NCBI GenBank assembly: GCA_943348755.1
Contig: CALQYS010000008.1
Span: 1-35,348, forward strand
DNA length: 35,348 nucleotides
Direction of reading: 5' to 3'
From: Candidatus Nomurabacteria bacterium
GTDB lineage: Bacteria; Patescibacteriota; Minisyncoccia; Phycocordibacterales; UBA9973
Both the position numbers and the translations under genes were made by a program. Shown here in pieces: positions 22,989-31,871 of this stretch. The notes under the pieces are model-generated. The model did not search any database. It saw nothing but the letters and a program-made list of their open reading frames with translations, and was not told where the DNA came from. Position 1 is the first letter of the stretch, and the number at the start of each line of letters is the position of its first letter.

Positions 22989-24353
22989 ATGGAAAAAACT
23001 GTAAAGGTAACATTCTGTGGGGGAACTGGTTCGGTAACAGGAGCCAACTTTCTTTTGGAAGCGGATGGAAAGAAAATTTTGATTGATTGTGGTCTTACTC
23101 AGGGCACCAAAATTGCCGATGACATCAACTGGGATCCCTTTCCTTATAATTCCAAAGAAATAGATATTCTTTTTGTTACCCATGCGCATGTCGACCACTT
23201 GGGTCGCGTTCCGAAACTAATCCATGAAGGTTTCCGTGGGAAAATTTATTCTACTGAGCCAACTCACGCTCTTGCCTTACCAATGCTTGAAGATACCGCT
23301 GGTATTTTGTCAGACAATAAAGATCTACATTTAGATAAAATTTACACACCCGAAAATGTAAAATTAGCACTAACTTTTTGGCAAGGGTTTAAATACCACG
23401 AGATAATAAAGATTACTCCCAATCTCGAAGTATCTTTTTGGAATGCCGGGCATATACTTGGTTCAGCGATGGTTTTATTTGTTTATAATGGCAAGAGAAT
23501 TCTTTTTACCGGAGATTTGGGTAATAGTCCTTCACCACTTCTCCCCGATACAGAGAAAGTTCCCGATGTCGATTATTTGATAATGGAGTCTGTCTATGGC
23601 GACAGAAATCATGAATCAAGAGAAGATCGCAGAAAATTCTTAGAAGAAACAATTGAAGATAATTATAAAAGGCGTGGGACACTTGTTATACCCACTTTTT
23701 CTCTAGAGCGTTCTCAAGAACTTCTTTTTGAGCTCGATTCTTTGGTGGAAAATAATAGAATTCCCATAATGCCCATTTTCCTTGACTCGCCCTTAGCTAT
23801 TCGTCTGACTGAGGTTTTTAAACAGTTTCGAAGTTACCTAAATGAAAATGCACAAAAAGCGATGGTGCACGAGAAGTACCTTTTTGATTTTCCCGGTCTT
23901 CATAACACTTTAAAATCAGAAGAATCAAGAATGATAGGCAATGTTCCAAACCCCAAAATAGTCATTGCTGGTAGTGGGATGTCTACTGGCGGGCGCATAG
24001 TTCATCACGAGAGGCATTATTTACCAGATCCAAACAACACATTGCTCCTGACTGGGTATCAGGCAGTCGGAAGTCCTGGCCGACTGATTCAAGAGGGTAT
24101 CAAAACTATACGCATAACAGGTGAAGACGTAGTGGTTCGAGCACATATCGTTACGATTACGGGATATTCCGGGCACAAAGATTCAGATGGCTTACTTTCA
24201 TTTGTCGGAGATATGCAAGAAACGCTAAAAAAGGTTTTCGTAGTTATGGGTGAGCCAAAATCAGAAATGTTTTTGACCCAGAAGCTTCGAGATAACTTTG
24301 GTCTTAACGCCTATGTCCCAGAACAGGGGAGCAGTGTGACATTGCCTTGTTAA
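22989..24353 (+). CDS. Metallo-beta-lactamase / beta-CASP ribonuclease
   Basis: 454 aa. The metal site is shown by HAHVDH (residues 65-70) after LIDCGLTQG, with GHILGSAM and FTGDLGN downstream. The beta-CASP part shows PTFSLERSQELL, GSGMSTGGRIVHH and a late His motif (VVRAHIVTITGYSGH). This matches the CPSF73-like RNA-processing nuclease family common in archaea and bacteria, rather than RNase J, which is longer and ordered differently. TATAAT (22976-22981) ends 7 nt before the ATG. Confidence 0.93.
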   Translation: MEKTVKVTFCGGTGSVTGANFLLEADGKKILIDCGLTQGTKIADDINWDPFPYNSKEIDILFVTHAHVDHLGRVPKLIHEGFRGKIYSTEPTHALALPMLEDTAGILSDNKDLHLDKIYTPENVKLALTFWQGFKYHEIIKITPNLEVSFWNAGHILGSAMVLFVYNGKRILFTGDLGNSPSPLLPDTEKVPDVDYLIMESVYGDRNHESREDRRKFLEETIEDNYKRRGTLVIPTFSLERSQELLFELDSLVENNRIPIMPIFLDSPLAIRLTEVFKQFRSYLNENAQKAMVHEKYLFDFPGLHNTLKSEESRMIGNVPNPKIVIAGSGMSTGGRIVHHERHYLPDPNNTLLLTGYQAVGSPGRLIQEGIKTIRITGEDVVVRAHIVTITGYSGHKDSDGLLSFVGDMQETLKKVFVVMGEPKSEMFLTQKLRDNFGLNAYVPEQGSSVTLPC

Positions 24354-24382
24354 TTTTTCATTAAAAATGTTAATATGAAAAT

Positions 24383-25000
24383 ATGGATCCTTTATTTAAT
24401 ACTAAACACGGACACAATCAGATAAAAATTTGCGTTTCAGGTGCAGCAGAGACTGGTCATTGCGGCATCGACGCGTTAGACAAGGCCAAAGAACTTGGGC
24501 GCGAAATTGCTCGACATGGAGCTGTGCTTGTAACGGGAGCGACCACTGGGTTTCCTTTCTGGGTGGCTATGGGGTTAAAAGAAGTAGGTGGGATTTCTGT
24601 TGGGATATCTCCAGCTGCATCAGAAAAAGAACATGTGGAAGTCTATAAACTTCCACTTGATTACATGGATTTGATTATGTACACCGGCTTTGGATATGCT
24701 GGAAGAGATTTGTTACTCACTCGTTGCGCTGATGCGGTCATTTGTGGTTGTGGGCGTATTGGTACTATCCATGAGTTTACTATTGCCTTTGAAGACGGCA
24801 AACCCATTGGCATCTTTGAAGGACCATGGGAGATGGGTGCGGAATTGGAAGAGATCATTCAAAAGGGACATCGTCCCAATGCGAAAATCGTAATGGGTAA
24901 CGAACCTAAAAAACTTTTAGAGGATATAATAAATCTCGTTAAGAAGGGAAAAATAACTGAATACAAGCCCGTGAAGGATTCTGTTTCCGATACGAACTAA
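24383..25000 (+). CDS. LOG-family (SLOG) nucleotide-binding protein
   Basis: 205 aa with a Rossmann-like fold: KICVSGAAETG at the N-terminus, AVLVTGATTGFPFWVAMG, GRDLLL at about 108, and CGCGRIGTIHE (121-131), the counterpart of the PGGxGTxxE motif of LOG/lysine-decarboxylase-like proteins with Cys replacing part of the first Gly run. Relatives include cytokinin-activating phosphoribohydrolases and the TIGR00725-type proteins of unknown role. The catalytic Glu131 is present, so a nucleotide-phosphoribohydrolase reaction is possible but unproven. TAATAT (24371-24376) ends 6 nt before the ATG. Confidence 0.8.
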   Translation: MDPLFNTKHGHNQIKICVSGAAETGHCGIDALDKAKELGREIARHGAVLVTGATTGFPFWVAMGLKEVGGISVGISPAASEKEHVEVYKLPLDYMDLIMYTGFGYAGRDLLLTRCADAVICGCGRIGTIHEFTIAFEDGKPIGIFEGPWEMGAELEEIIQKGHRPNAKIVMGNEPKKLLEDIINLVKKGKITEYKPVKDSVSDTN

Positions 25001-25038
25001 AGGCTTTCTAGCTTCCTTTTTGTGTTAAAATAAAACTT

Positions 25039-26283
25039 ATGAATAGAGAAAAGGGCGACTTGCGTTTGAGTGGTTATTACTATTTTGTGCAGATTTCTGG
25101 AATTATCGTTGCCGCCTTTTTTACTTTTGTACTTTTTAAATATCCTTCCTATTTTTCTTTTTTTATACAGCCGCTCCTTATTTCCAAGCTAATACTTGGG
25201 ATGTTGATAATTCATACGGGGTGTTTTATTCTTCAGGAAATATTCCATAAAAAATTATTTTATGCGCTTAGTCGTTATGTCTGGATTTTGTTTTTTGCTT
25301 TACTTGTTTATTTGACGGGCGGAGTGAATAGCCAGTTTCTTTTTATACTTTTCTTTCCACTTTTAACCGCTGGCACTGATCTAAGTTCAAAAGAAACAAA
25401 ATACGTGGGTATTTTTCTTGTATTTGTTTTTGGCGCGTTCATTTTTGGAGCTCCGGGTCCACTTCCAATCGAGTTAGTGCTGAAGCACATCACCCGCACG
25501 GCTCTCTTTGCAGTCGCGGCCTTTTATCTACATAAGATGGTCAAGGAGACGCTCTTGCAAAAATACGAAAAAGAGGAAACTAAGAGAAAATTTGTAGAAC
25601 TTATCGAGCTTGATCAAGTCAAAAGCGACTTTATTACTGTCGCTTCACATCAACTTCGCACCCCGCTCTCTGGTATAAAATGGGCGCTGACGGACCTTTC
25701 CCTCGACAAATCTATTTCTGATTCAACCAAAGAAGTATTGGTCAAAAGTCTGCGTGCGGTGGACAAGTCTGTCATCATTATCAACGAGCTCATGTCGGCA
25801 AGTGAAAACAGGGTGACTGGACTTGAACTAAACAAAAAGCTGATTTCTTTAGACGAGCTTGTGGAGTCCGTCATCTCTTCGCTCAGCAATCTGGCGGAGG
25901 AGAACAATGTGAAGATTATTTTAGAAAAAGTCACACCCTCTTTTATTCAAGGGGATAGGGAGAAGCTCACCGTTTCCTTTGAGAACATTTTGGGCAACGC
26001 TATTCGTTATTCGGCTAAAGGGACAGTTACTGTGCGTATTCTGCGAGAAGGTCTAAAAGCTGTCGTCATCTTTGAAGATACTGGCATAGGCATAAGCGAA
26101 GAAGACATCGGGCACGTGTTTGACCGGTTCTTCCGCTCCAAAGAGGCAATTGAAATATCACCAAACGAAACAGGCCTCGGTCTCTACATCGCCAAGAAAA
26201 TCATCGAAAAACATTCTGGTACCATCGAGATTTCTTCAAAGAAAAATGTCGGCACAAAGGTAGAGATTACTTTACCTTTGTAG
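25039..26283 (+). CDS. Membrane-bound sensor histidine kinase (orphan)
   Basis: 414 aa. About six membrane helices in the first 165 residues, then a short coiled linker, a HisKA domain with phospho-acceptor His204 (ITVASHQLRTPLSG), and an ATPase domain with N box ENILGNAIRYS, G1 EDTGIGIS, F box DRFF and G2 TGLGLYIAKKI. No periplasmic sensor domain of useful size is present, so it probably senses the membrane itself or a small molecule. No response regulator is next to it in this window. TAAAAT (25026-25031) ends 7 nt before the ATG. Confidence 0.94.
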   Translation: MNREKGDLRLSGYYYFVQISGIIVAAFFTFVLFKYPSYFSFFIQPLLISKLILGMLIIHTGCFILQEIFHKKLFYALSRYVWILFFALLVYLTGGVNSQFLFILFFPLLTAGTDLSSKETKYVGIFLVFVFGAFIFGAPGPLPIELVLKHITRTALFAVAAFYLHKMVKETLLQKYEKEETKRKFVELIELDQVKSDFITVASHQLRTPLSGIKWALTDLSLDKSISDSTKEVLVKSLRAVDKSVIIINELMSASENRVTGLELNKKLISLDELVESVISSLSNLAEENNVKIILEKVTPSFIQGDREKLTVSFENILGNAIRYSAKGTVTVRILREGLKAVVIFEDTGIGISEEDIGHVFDRFFRSKEAIEISPNETGLGLYIAKKIIEKHSGTIEISSKKNVGTKVEITLPL

Positions 26284-26314
26284 AAAAAATGTCGCACTAT
26301 TTTGTTTTTTTGGT

Positions 26315-26659
26315 CTATTTAGCAGCTTCAAGAACTTTGGAAAAAGTCGCAGGATTGTTCTCAGCGAGGTCGGCGAGAATCTTGCGGTCTACTAGGATTT
26401 TCTTCTTTGCTAGGGCTCCCATGAATTTAGAATAAGACATCCCGAGCTCGCGGGCGCCAGCGTTTATCTTGATATTCCAAAGTGTTCGGTTGTGAGATTT
26501 CTTATCTCGGCGATGCGCGAAGGCGTAATTTCCAGAGTGCAATAGTGCGTCCTTTGCTTGTCGCTCTTTGGTGCTTCGTCCATGTCGAAAACCTTTAGTC
26601 TGTTTTAATACGCTTCTACGTCTCTTTAATGCATGTACTCCCTTTTTTACTCTTGTCAT
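26315..26659 (-). CDS. rplT: 50S ribosomal protein L20 (bL20)
   Basis: Large-subunit assembly protein, 114 aa. MTRVKKGVHALKRRRSVLKQTKGFRHGR and ELGMSYSKFMGALAKKKILVDRKILADLA are diagnostic, read in pieces. Last gene of infC-rpmI-rplT. In enterobacteria L20 represses this operon; no such site was identified here. It converges with the kinase gene, with only 31 bp between stops and no firm terminator. Confidence 0.97.
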   Translation of the reverse strand: MTRVKKGVHALKRRRSVLKQTKGFRHGRSTKERQAKDALLHSGNYAFAHRRDKKSHNRTLWNIKINAGARELGMSYSKFMGALAKKKILVDRKILADLAENNPATFSKVLEAAK

Positions 26660-26683
26660 ATTGTTTTATTATTATTTAAAGTG

Positions 26684-26878
26684 CTAGATGAAAGGCATCA
26701 AATGGCTCTTTGGTTTGTTTTTAATGACGAAATCTTTGGCTCTGTGACCAGCGAGCTGTTTGTTACGTGACTGCTTTGCATTGAAATGGTTGAAGCCTGG
26801 CTTACGAGCAAGTATCTTGCCGTTTTTGGTGACTTTCAACCTTTTGCTATATGACTTGTTTGTTTTCATTCCTTTCAT
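26684..26878 (-). CDS. rpmI: 50S ribosomal protein L35 (bL35)
   Basis: 64 aa, normal length. The start MKGMKTNKSYSKRLKVTKNGKI parallels the common MPKMKT opening of L35, which supports 26878 over the internal ATG at 26869. The FNHFNAKQSRNK and LAGHRAKDF segments fit the family. It sits between infC and rplT in the standard order. Confidence 0.95.
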   Translation of the reverse strand: MKGMKTNKSYSKRLKVTKNGKILARKPGFNHFNAKQSRNKQLAGHRAKDFVIKNKPKSHLMPFI

Positions 26879-26891
26879 ATTTTTGTTTTTA

Positions 26892-27398
26892 TTATCGTGC
26901 TTTCTCGATTGTTGTTGTTAAACCTTTTGGACCTTTTTTATAGCTATCAGATACTTTATACTCTTCGGTGATTAAATGCAAAACTCTGTCTAGGCGTTCC
27001 CGTAAGAACTTTTCATCCATATACTTTGCGCGACCGGCGAGGAAGAGTTCGACTTTCACTCTGTGTCCTTCTTTGATCCACTTTGAAGCAGTTTTTGCTT
27101 TTAATTCTAGATCATGATCACCCGTACCTATCTTTACTTGGATGCCTTTTGTCTCTGTTTTATTTGCACCAGCCTTAGCTTTTTTTAATTTTTTGTTCGC
27201 TTCGTACTGATACTTACCGAAATCCATCACTTTCGCGAGTGGGGGATTTGCATTTGGGCCTATCTCTATCAGGTCCAAGCCCTTACTTTGCGCTAATTCC
27301 AATGCAGCTTTTATGCTTAAAACACCGAGATTTTTATTTTCACTGTCTAAAACCCGAAGTTCCGTCGCCCGTATTTGGTTGTTTATTCTTTCACGCAA
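26892..27398 (-). CDS. infC: Translation initiation factor IF-3
   Basis: Prevents subunit joining and checks the start codon. 168 aa, with the N domain RINNQIRATELRV, the linker near residue 75 and the C domain ending in KGPKGLTTTIEKAR. The best start is TTG at 27398, because no ATG is available upstream of the conserved RINNQI. A rare start codon is typical of infC (AUU in E. coli), where IF-3 represses its own translation. It heads infC-rpmI-rplT on the minus strand. Confidence 0.95.
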   Translation of the reverse strand: MRERINNQIRATELRVLDSENKNLGVLSIKAALELAQSKGLDLIEIGPNANPPLAKVMDFGKYQYEANKKLKKAKAGANKTETKGIQVKIGTGDHDLELKAKTASKWIKEGHRVKVELFLAGRAKYMDEKFLRERLDRVLHLITEEYKVSDSYKKGPKGLTTTIEKAR

Positions 27399-27461
27399 TG
27401 TATAAATATACCAAGAAGACTTTGGCCCTTAGAATATAGCTTATTCGGGCCTTAAAGTCAA
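27399..27461 (-). promoter_or_regulatory. Promoter and short leader of infC
   Basis: On the minus strand TTGACT (27461-27456), 17-bp spacer, TATATT (27438-27433), then a leader of about 28 nt with a possible small stem CCAA/TTGG ahead of the TTG start codon. This organisation (promoter, hairpin, T-rich stretch) resembles the tuf and rpsS leaders but with a weaker stem. Confidence 0.72.
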
Positions 27462-27472
27462 TGTTTACCCTG

Positions 27473-27872
27473 TGGTGGAACTGACGAGAATTGAACTCGT
27501 GTGCAGAAAGCTTTTGTATTGAAATCTACATATATAGCACGCTTTTTTGTTTAGATTAAAAAATTCTTAAACGTGCCAAATATTTTTTAATCGAGTTCTA
27601 TGTTTTCGTGAAATATTCGAACGGATATTTCCTTATCCCGATAATATTGTGCCTCTACTCATATATCGGAAGTCTATAAGAGAGACATCAGTTACGCCGA
27701 AGCGGCAACTGAAGCAAAAGCGAAGTCATTCATACCGAAGTATGGAGAGACAGCCGCTTTTACTTTGGAAGCTAATTTTGCAATTAAGCTATTGAACGAA
27801 TTTTTACGAGATTACGTCCATTCTCGATATGCATCAAATACATACGGCCTACTGTCTATGCCTGGCAGTCCC
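27473..27872 (-). ncRNA. ssrA: tmRNA (transfer-messenger RNA)
   Basis: About 400 nt. The 5' GGGACTG (27872-27866) pairs with CAGTTCC before the terminal ACCA (3' end at 27473), giving a 7-bp acceptor stem with one wobble. The T arm ACGAG-TTCAATT-CTCGT is perfect. ATAGACAGTAGG near the 5' end and ATCTCGTAAA before the tag match general tmRNA features. The tag frame runs 27781 to 27692: resume codon GCA, 29 codons, TAA. It begins AKLASKV and ends FASVAASA, a long tag with the small/hydrophobic C-terminus recognised by proteases. It rescues stalled ribosomes together with SmpB, encoded next door. Confidence 0.93.
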
Positions 27873-27880
27873 ATGTTTTC

Positions 27881-27973
27881 AAGCTCCGCATCCTGAAAAT
27901 TTTTTGTCCTGCGCCCTTCCCTGAGTACAGGGTGGGACCCTCGGACAGAAAAAATTTTTAGGATGCTTCGCTT
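27881..27973. repeat. Long imperfect inverted repeat between smpB and ssrA
   Basis: Arms of about 29-31 bp pair 27881-27909 with 27943-27973 (shared core GCATCCT-AAAATTTTTT-GTCC, with a few mismatches), and the loop holds a further CCCTG-AGTA-CAGGG hairpin (27919-27932). It fills nearly all of the smpB-ssrA gap and leaves no clear ssrA promoter. It could be a small palindromic mobile element or an RNA-processing structure. Confidence 0.7.
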
Positions 27974-27986
27974 ATTGTCAAAGTTC

Positions 27987-28436
27987 TTATTCTTTACCTC
28001 GTATGTCTCGACGAATCTCGCGATCCGTCTCACGCTTCTTTATAGTCTCACGTTTATCAAATTTTTTCTTGCCTTTTACTAGAGCAATTTCTACTTTGAT
28101 TTTTCTGCCTTTATTATACACTGAAATTGGTACGATTGTCAAACTTTTATTCTTTTCATTTCCGGCTAATTCATTGATTTCCTTTTTAGTGAGCAAAAGC
28201 CTGCGATTGCGCAGTGGATCATAGTCTTTTGGTGCATTTTTGGCTTGGTATGCGGGAACATTGGCATTGATTAAAAAAACTTCTCCTCCTCGAACTATCA
28301 CAAAGGCACCTTCGAGAGACATTTGTCCACCTCGTACAGACTTTACTTCCGAGCCCAAAAGTTCAATACCAGTTTCGTATTTTTCTAGGATTTCATAGTC
28401 GAAACGTGCTTTTCGGTTTTCCGCGTAGTTGCTCAC
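27987..28436 (-). CDS. smpB: SsrA-binding protein SmpB
   Basis: Brings tmRNA to stalled ribosomes. 149 aa, normal length. GIELLGSEVKSVRGGQMSLEGAFV, AYQAKNAPKDYDPLRNRRLLL and the basic C-terminal tail (KKFDKRETIKKRETDREI) are diagnostic. The start is GTG at 28436. A TAAGAT hexamer (28448-28443) ends 6 nt before it, so the message is predicted to be leaderless with a GTG start. It is upstream of ssrA on the same strand. Confidence 0.97.
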   Translation of the reverse strand: MSNYAENRKARFDYEILEKYETGIELLGSEVKSVRGGQMSLEGAFVIVRGGEVFLINANVPAYQAKNAPKDYDPLRNRRLLLTKKEINELAGNEKNKSLTIVPISVYNKGRKIKVEIALVKGKKKFDKRETIKKRETDREIRRDIRGKE

Positions 28437-28486
28437 GAATTTATCTTACCATAGATTTTATTAATTTTTTATGCTAATATTTTTAT
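28437..28486. promoter_or_regulatory. Compact divergent promoter pair (smpB / 28487 gene)
   Basis: Only 50 bp separate the two start codons. Minus-strand -10 TAAGAT at 28448-28443 and plus-strand -10 TAATAT at 28475-28480 each end 6 nt from their start codon. The -35 regions overlap in an A/T-rich stretch without a good TTGACA, so the two promoters may compete. Confidence 0.5.
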
Positions 28487-29308
28487 ATGGAATCAGGAGT
28501 ACCGACAATTGAGAAGCCAGGGTTAACTCCAGAAGAGTTGGAACAGCTTAGGGTGCTTTGTGATAAACAACCAGCATTAGTTAGGCGTTTTTTGCAAGTG
28601 AATTCTAAAAAAGAGACAGCTCAACCTAATTTGGCTGAACCGAATCATAATTCTGAAAATCCGCTTGATCAAATAAAGACTCTTACTCAAGCTCTTGTTG
28701 CGTTGGAGACTGAGAGCGGTGTTGATTTTTCAAAAAGTAAAATAGGGGAATTGTTTCGCCAAGTCGAAGAACTTGGTGCAAAGCCGGTTCGTCCTATGGA
28801 TGATTATTATAAGGGTGAATTTGATGTGCAAACCGCAGCAGCAGAATTTAGTACGGAGTTTCCAGAAATAATTAAACGTTGGTTGGCTTATAAGGAATCT
28901 GAACCAGAAAAAAGAGGGGAGATATTAACTGCTTTTATCCAAGATGTTAAAAAATTCAGTAAGAAACTTTGTCGGGTCATTAATGAAAATGAACCTAGGA
29001 CTTCAGCTGACACCTGGATGGCCTTGGATGATTTAAAACAAGCTCTTAACATCATCTTGTCTAAAAGAAAATTACCATTAAGTGTTTTCGTTCCTGTTCC
29101 AAATACCCCCTTTAGATTGGAGTCCATGACTTCTTATTTTCCTGATACTTCGGGCTTGTCCTCTTTTGAAATTAATCGTTTAAGACAAGAATACGATGGG
29201 CGTGCCAAATTTAGAATTGTCGCTGTTACTCAATTTGGCATGATAATTAATGGTGCTGCAGGAGTTCAATCAAGGGTGGTAGAACATGCCGAGGTTAAAA
29301 CTGAATAG
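28487..29308 (+). CDS. Hypothetical protein, 273 aa, soluble
   Basis: Family not recognised. No signal peptide or membrane helix. The N-terminal third is polar and Gln/Glu/Asn-rich (likely helical, then disordered), the middle (about 110-200) is helical and charged, and the last 70 residues look like a small alpha/beta unit (RLPLSVFVPVP-like region through FRIVAVTQFGMIINGAAGVQSRVVEHA). It is transcribed divergently from smpB and lies upstream of ftsH, which has its own start signal. Confidence 0.6.
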   Translation: MESGVPTIEKPGLTPEELEQLRVLCDKQPALVRRFLQVNSKKETAQPNLAEPNHNSENPLDQIKTLTQALVALETESGVDFSKSKIGELFRQVEELGAKPVRPMDDYYKGEFDVQTAAAEFSTEFPEIIKRWLAYKESEPEKRGEILTAFIQDVKKFSKKLCRVINENEPRTSADTWMALDDLKQALNIILSKRKLPLSVFVPVPNTPFRLESMTSYFPDTSGLSSFEINRLRQEYDGRAKFRIVAVTQFGMIINGAAGVQSRVVEHAEVKTE

Positions 29309-29384
29309 TTTTTTCTGTAATTAATCTTTATATATTTAGAGATTCTTATTTCACTTTATCTACTTTTTATGCTACCATTTGCAA

Positions 29385-31310
29385 ATGGATTTTAATTTTC
29401 TGAATAAAAAAGGTCTACAAAACAAAGGGAAAAAAGGATCAAAACCCACAAAGTTTGGAAGTAGTGTCGCTGGAACAGTACTCATCTTCATGCTTATCAC
29501 AGCAGTGTACTTAGTAGTGTCAGATAACGACAAAGTTATTCCAGAAATCCCAATTTCAGATTTGGCTAAGAGTGTCTCAGCCGGAGAAGTAAAAAATATT
29601 GTAGTCGAAGGTGATCAGCTGACCATCACCTATCAGAATGATGAAGTGAAAAAGGCTAAGAAAGAAGTCGGCTCGGCTCTTTCGCAGACACTCTTTAATT
29701 ATGGAGTCACTCCGACTGCGCTTGCCAAGACTGGCATTGAAATAAAAAATGAAAGCGGGTTTATGTTTTTTTTGTTAAATATTTTACCCTTCTTGCTTCC
29801 CATAGTTTTTATTTTACTTTTCTTCTGGTATTTATCACGACAGGTAAAAGGTGCCGGTATACAGGCTTTGACCTTTGGTCAGTCCAAGGCGCGCATCACT
29901 GATCCGAATGACAAGAACAACAGGGTGACTTTCAAGGATGTGGCCGGGTGCAAGGAAGCAAAAGAAGAATTAAAAGAAATCGTAGATTTTTTGAAAAGTC
30001 CAAAGAAATTCCTAGATATTGGGGCGAGGATTCCAAAGGGTGTCATCTTGACCGGAGCTCCGGGTACCGGCAAGACCTTGCTCGCGCGAGCGGTGGCGGG
30101 GGAGGCCGGCGTGCCATTCTTTCATTTGTCCGGTAGCGAATTCGTGGAGATGTTCGTCGGCGTCGGTGCTTCCCGGGTGCGAGATCTTTTTAAAATGGCC
30201 AAGAAAGCGGCCCCAGCGATAATTTTCGTAGATGAGATAGATGCGATAGGACGAACACGTGGAGGCGGGTTTGGCGGGGGAAATGATGAAAGAGAGCAAA
30301 CTCTTAATCAGATTTTGGTGGAAATGGATGGTTTCGAACCGAATGACAAGGTGATAGTCATGGCTGCGACCAACCGGCCAGATGTGCTCGACCCTGCGCT
30401 TATTCGTCCAGGGCGTTTTGACAGAAAAGTCTTGCTTGATTTGCCTGACCGTGCCGACCGCGAAGAAATATTGAAAATTCACGCAATGAAAAAGCCACTC
30501 GCGGAAGACATCAATCTAAAATTAATTGCCGAACGCACTCCTGGGTTCTCTGGCGCTGATTTATATTCTCTGATGAATGAAGGCGCGATATTAGCTGCGC
30601 GGGAGAATCGCAAAAAAGTTTTCCAGTTTGACCTGATTCGAGCGATTGAGAAAGTCATGCTTGGGCCAGAGAGGAAGAGTCATCTGCTTTCTAAAAAAGA
30701 AAAAGAAATTACCGCTTATCACGAGGCTGGACATGCACTTGTGGCTTCCGTGCTTCCGCATGCTGACCCAGTGCACAAGGTTTCTATCATCGCTCGTGGC
30801 AATGCTGGTGGCTATACTTTAAAACTTCCTCTCGAAGAGAGACGTTTGCAGTCTAAAAAAGAATTTATTGATGACATTGCCATGTCTCTTGGTGGTTATG
30901 TGGCCGAACAGATGATATTTGGAGATATAACGACTGGTCCATCGAGCGATTTACAAGTGGCCACGAACTTAGCTCGTGCTATGGTGACTCGCTGGGGCAT
31001 GTCTGACTTGATTGGGCCGATCGCTCTCGCCGGTCTTGGTGGACGGCCACAATATGGGGAGATGCCAGAACAAGAATACTCTGAGGCGGTTTCGACAAAA
31101 GTTGACGCCGAAGTATCGAGAATCATTTCTGACGGGATAAAGTCCGCAGAAAAAGTATTGACTGGACACCGCAAGGCCTTTGAGGCGATTGCGCAGAAGC
31201 TCATCGAAGTGGAGACCTTGGAACAAGAAGAGTATGAGAAACTTCTTACGGCACACGGGATAATCTTGAAGAAAAAAGATTTACCTGTGAAACTCGAGGT
31301 GGTAAGCTAG
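29385..31310 (+). CDS. ftsH: ATP-dependent zinc metalloprotease FtsH
   Basis: Membrane-anchored AAA protease. From ATG 29385 it is 641 aa. Two membrane helices (about 25-45 and 125-150) flank a small extracytoplasmic domain. The AAA module has Walker A GAPGTGKT (about 224-231), Walker [12 protein letters not shown], and an SRH with [20 protein letters not shown] in pieces. The protease has HEAGH with His446/His450. A TTG at 29379 could add two residues, but TACCAT (29373-29378) ends 6 nt before 29385, predicting a leaderless mRNA. Besides membrane-protein turnover, FtsH is a candidate to degrade tmRNA-tagged products made by the neighbouring ssrA/smpB. Confidence 0.97.
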   Translation: MDFNFLNKKGLQNKGKKGSKPTKFGSSVAGTVLIFMLITAVYLVVSDNDKVIPEIPISDLAKSVSAGEVKNIVVEGDQLTITYQNDEVKKAKKEVGSALSQTLFNYGVTPTALAKTGIEIKNESGFMFFLLNILPFLLPIVFILLFFWYLSRQVKGAGIQALTFGQSKARITDPNDKNNRVTFKDVAGCKEAKEELKEIVDFLKSPKKFLDIGARIPKGVILTGAPGTGKTLLARAVAGEAGVPFFHLSGSEFVEMFVGVGASRVRDLFKMAKKAAPAIIFVDEIDAIGRTRGGGFGGGNDEREQTLNQILVEMDGFEPNDKVIVMAATNRPDVLDPALIRPGRFDRKVLLDLPDRADREEILKIHAMKKPLAEDINLKLIAERTPGFSGADLYSLMNEGAILAARENRKKVFQFDLIRAIEKVMLGPERKSHLLSKKEKEITAYHEAGHALVASVLPHADPVHKVSIIARGNAGGYTLKLPLEERRLQSKKEFIDDIAMSLGGYVAEQMIFGDITTGPSSDLQVATNLARAMVTRWGMSDLIGPIALAGLGGRPQYGEMPEQEYSEAVSTKVDAEVSRIISDGIKSAEKVLTGHRKAFEAIAQKLIEVETLEQEEYEKLLTAHGIILKKKDLPVKLEVVS

Positions 31311-31355
31311 TACCAGCCTAAAGCTAGTTTACCCTTTTTATAAAAATTTAAAACA

Positions 31356-31835
31356 ATGCCAAACAAATTTTGGAAGTGGTATGAGAAGGAATACAGAATC
31401 ATCGCGCCACTCACCGCCCTACTCTTTTTGTTGCAACTTGTCCACTTATATTGGATGACGACAAACATAGTCTTTGTAAAATTATTCGGACATGCCTTTT
31501 GGGATCCAAACGCTTTCTGGAACACCATTATTGCACTAGTTGACTACACAGAGATACCAGCGATTATTTCCAGTACTGTTTTTTATATCCATCAATATCA
31601 AACATATACAGGAATGAGATGGAAAAGTATTCTATTCCTTTTTCTTATTAACTCTCAATGGATTCACCTGTTTTGGATTACAGATGAGGTCATATATACA
31701 CAAATAGCTGGCACGGCTGCTTTTGTGATACCTGCATGGCTCGCTTGGCCTGCAATTCTGATTGATTATCTTGAGCTTCCAGTCATGTATGACACTGTCA
31801 AAAAGGCGATTATATCTTTGCGAAAAACCGCTTAA
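31356..31835 (+). CDS. Hypothetical four-helix membrane protein, 159 aa
   Basis: Not recognised. Four predicted membrane helices (about 14-33, 54-78, 88-108 and 117-142) with many Trp, Tyr, Ile and acidic residues inside or next to helices (DYTEIP, WITDE, IDYLELP). The repeated D/E-Y-x-E-I/L-P pattern in helices 2 and 4 suggests an internal duplication. A TATAAA (31339-31344) lies 11 nt before the ATG. It sits between ftsH and the tRNA. Confidence 0.65.
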   Translation: MPNKFWKWYEKEYRIIAPLTALLFLLQLVHLYWMTTNIVFVKLFGHAFWDPNAFWNTIIALVDYTEIPAIISSTVFYIHQYQTYTGMRWKSILFLFLINSQWIHLFWITDEVIYTQIAGTAAFVIPAWLAWPAILIDYLELPVMYDTVKKAIISLRKTA

Positions 31836-31837
31836 TT

Positions 31838-31865
31838 TTGTAGTATTAAAAAGTTAGTTTATAAC
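31838..31865 (+). promoter_or_regulatory. Promoter of tRNA-Ile
   Basis: TTGTAG (31838-31843), 16-bp spacer, TATAAC (31860-31865). The -10 ends 6 nt before the first base of the mature tRNA, so little or no 5' leader may be made. Confidence 0.5.
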
Positions 31866-31871
31866 CACCTT

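Noticed and set aside
26284-26314. Possible terminator between the histidine kinase and rplT
   Set aside because: There are A- and T-runs but no convincing stem; the evidence is too weak to list.
27812-28033. Minus-strand 73-codon frame between smpB and ssrA
   Set aside because: It runs through the inverted repeat and into the tmRNA 5' domain, so it is a shadow of RNA and repeat sequence.
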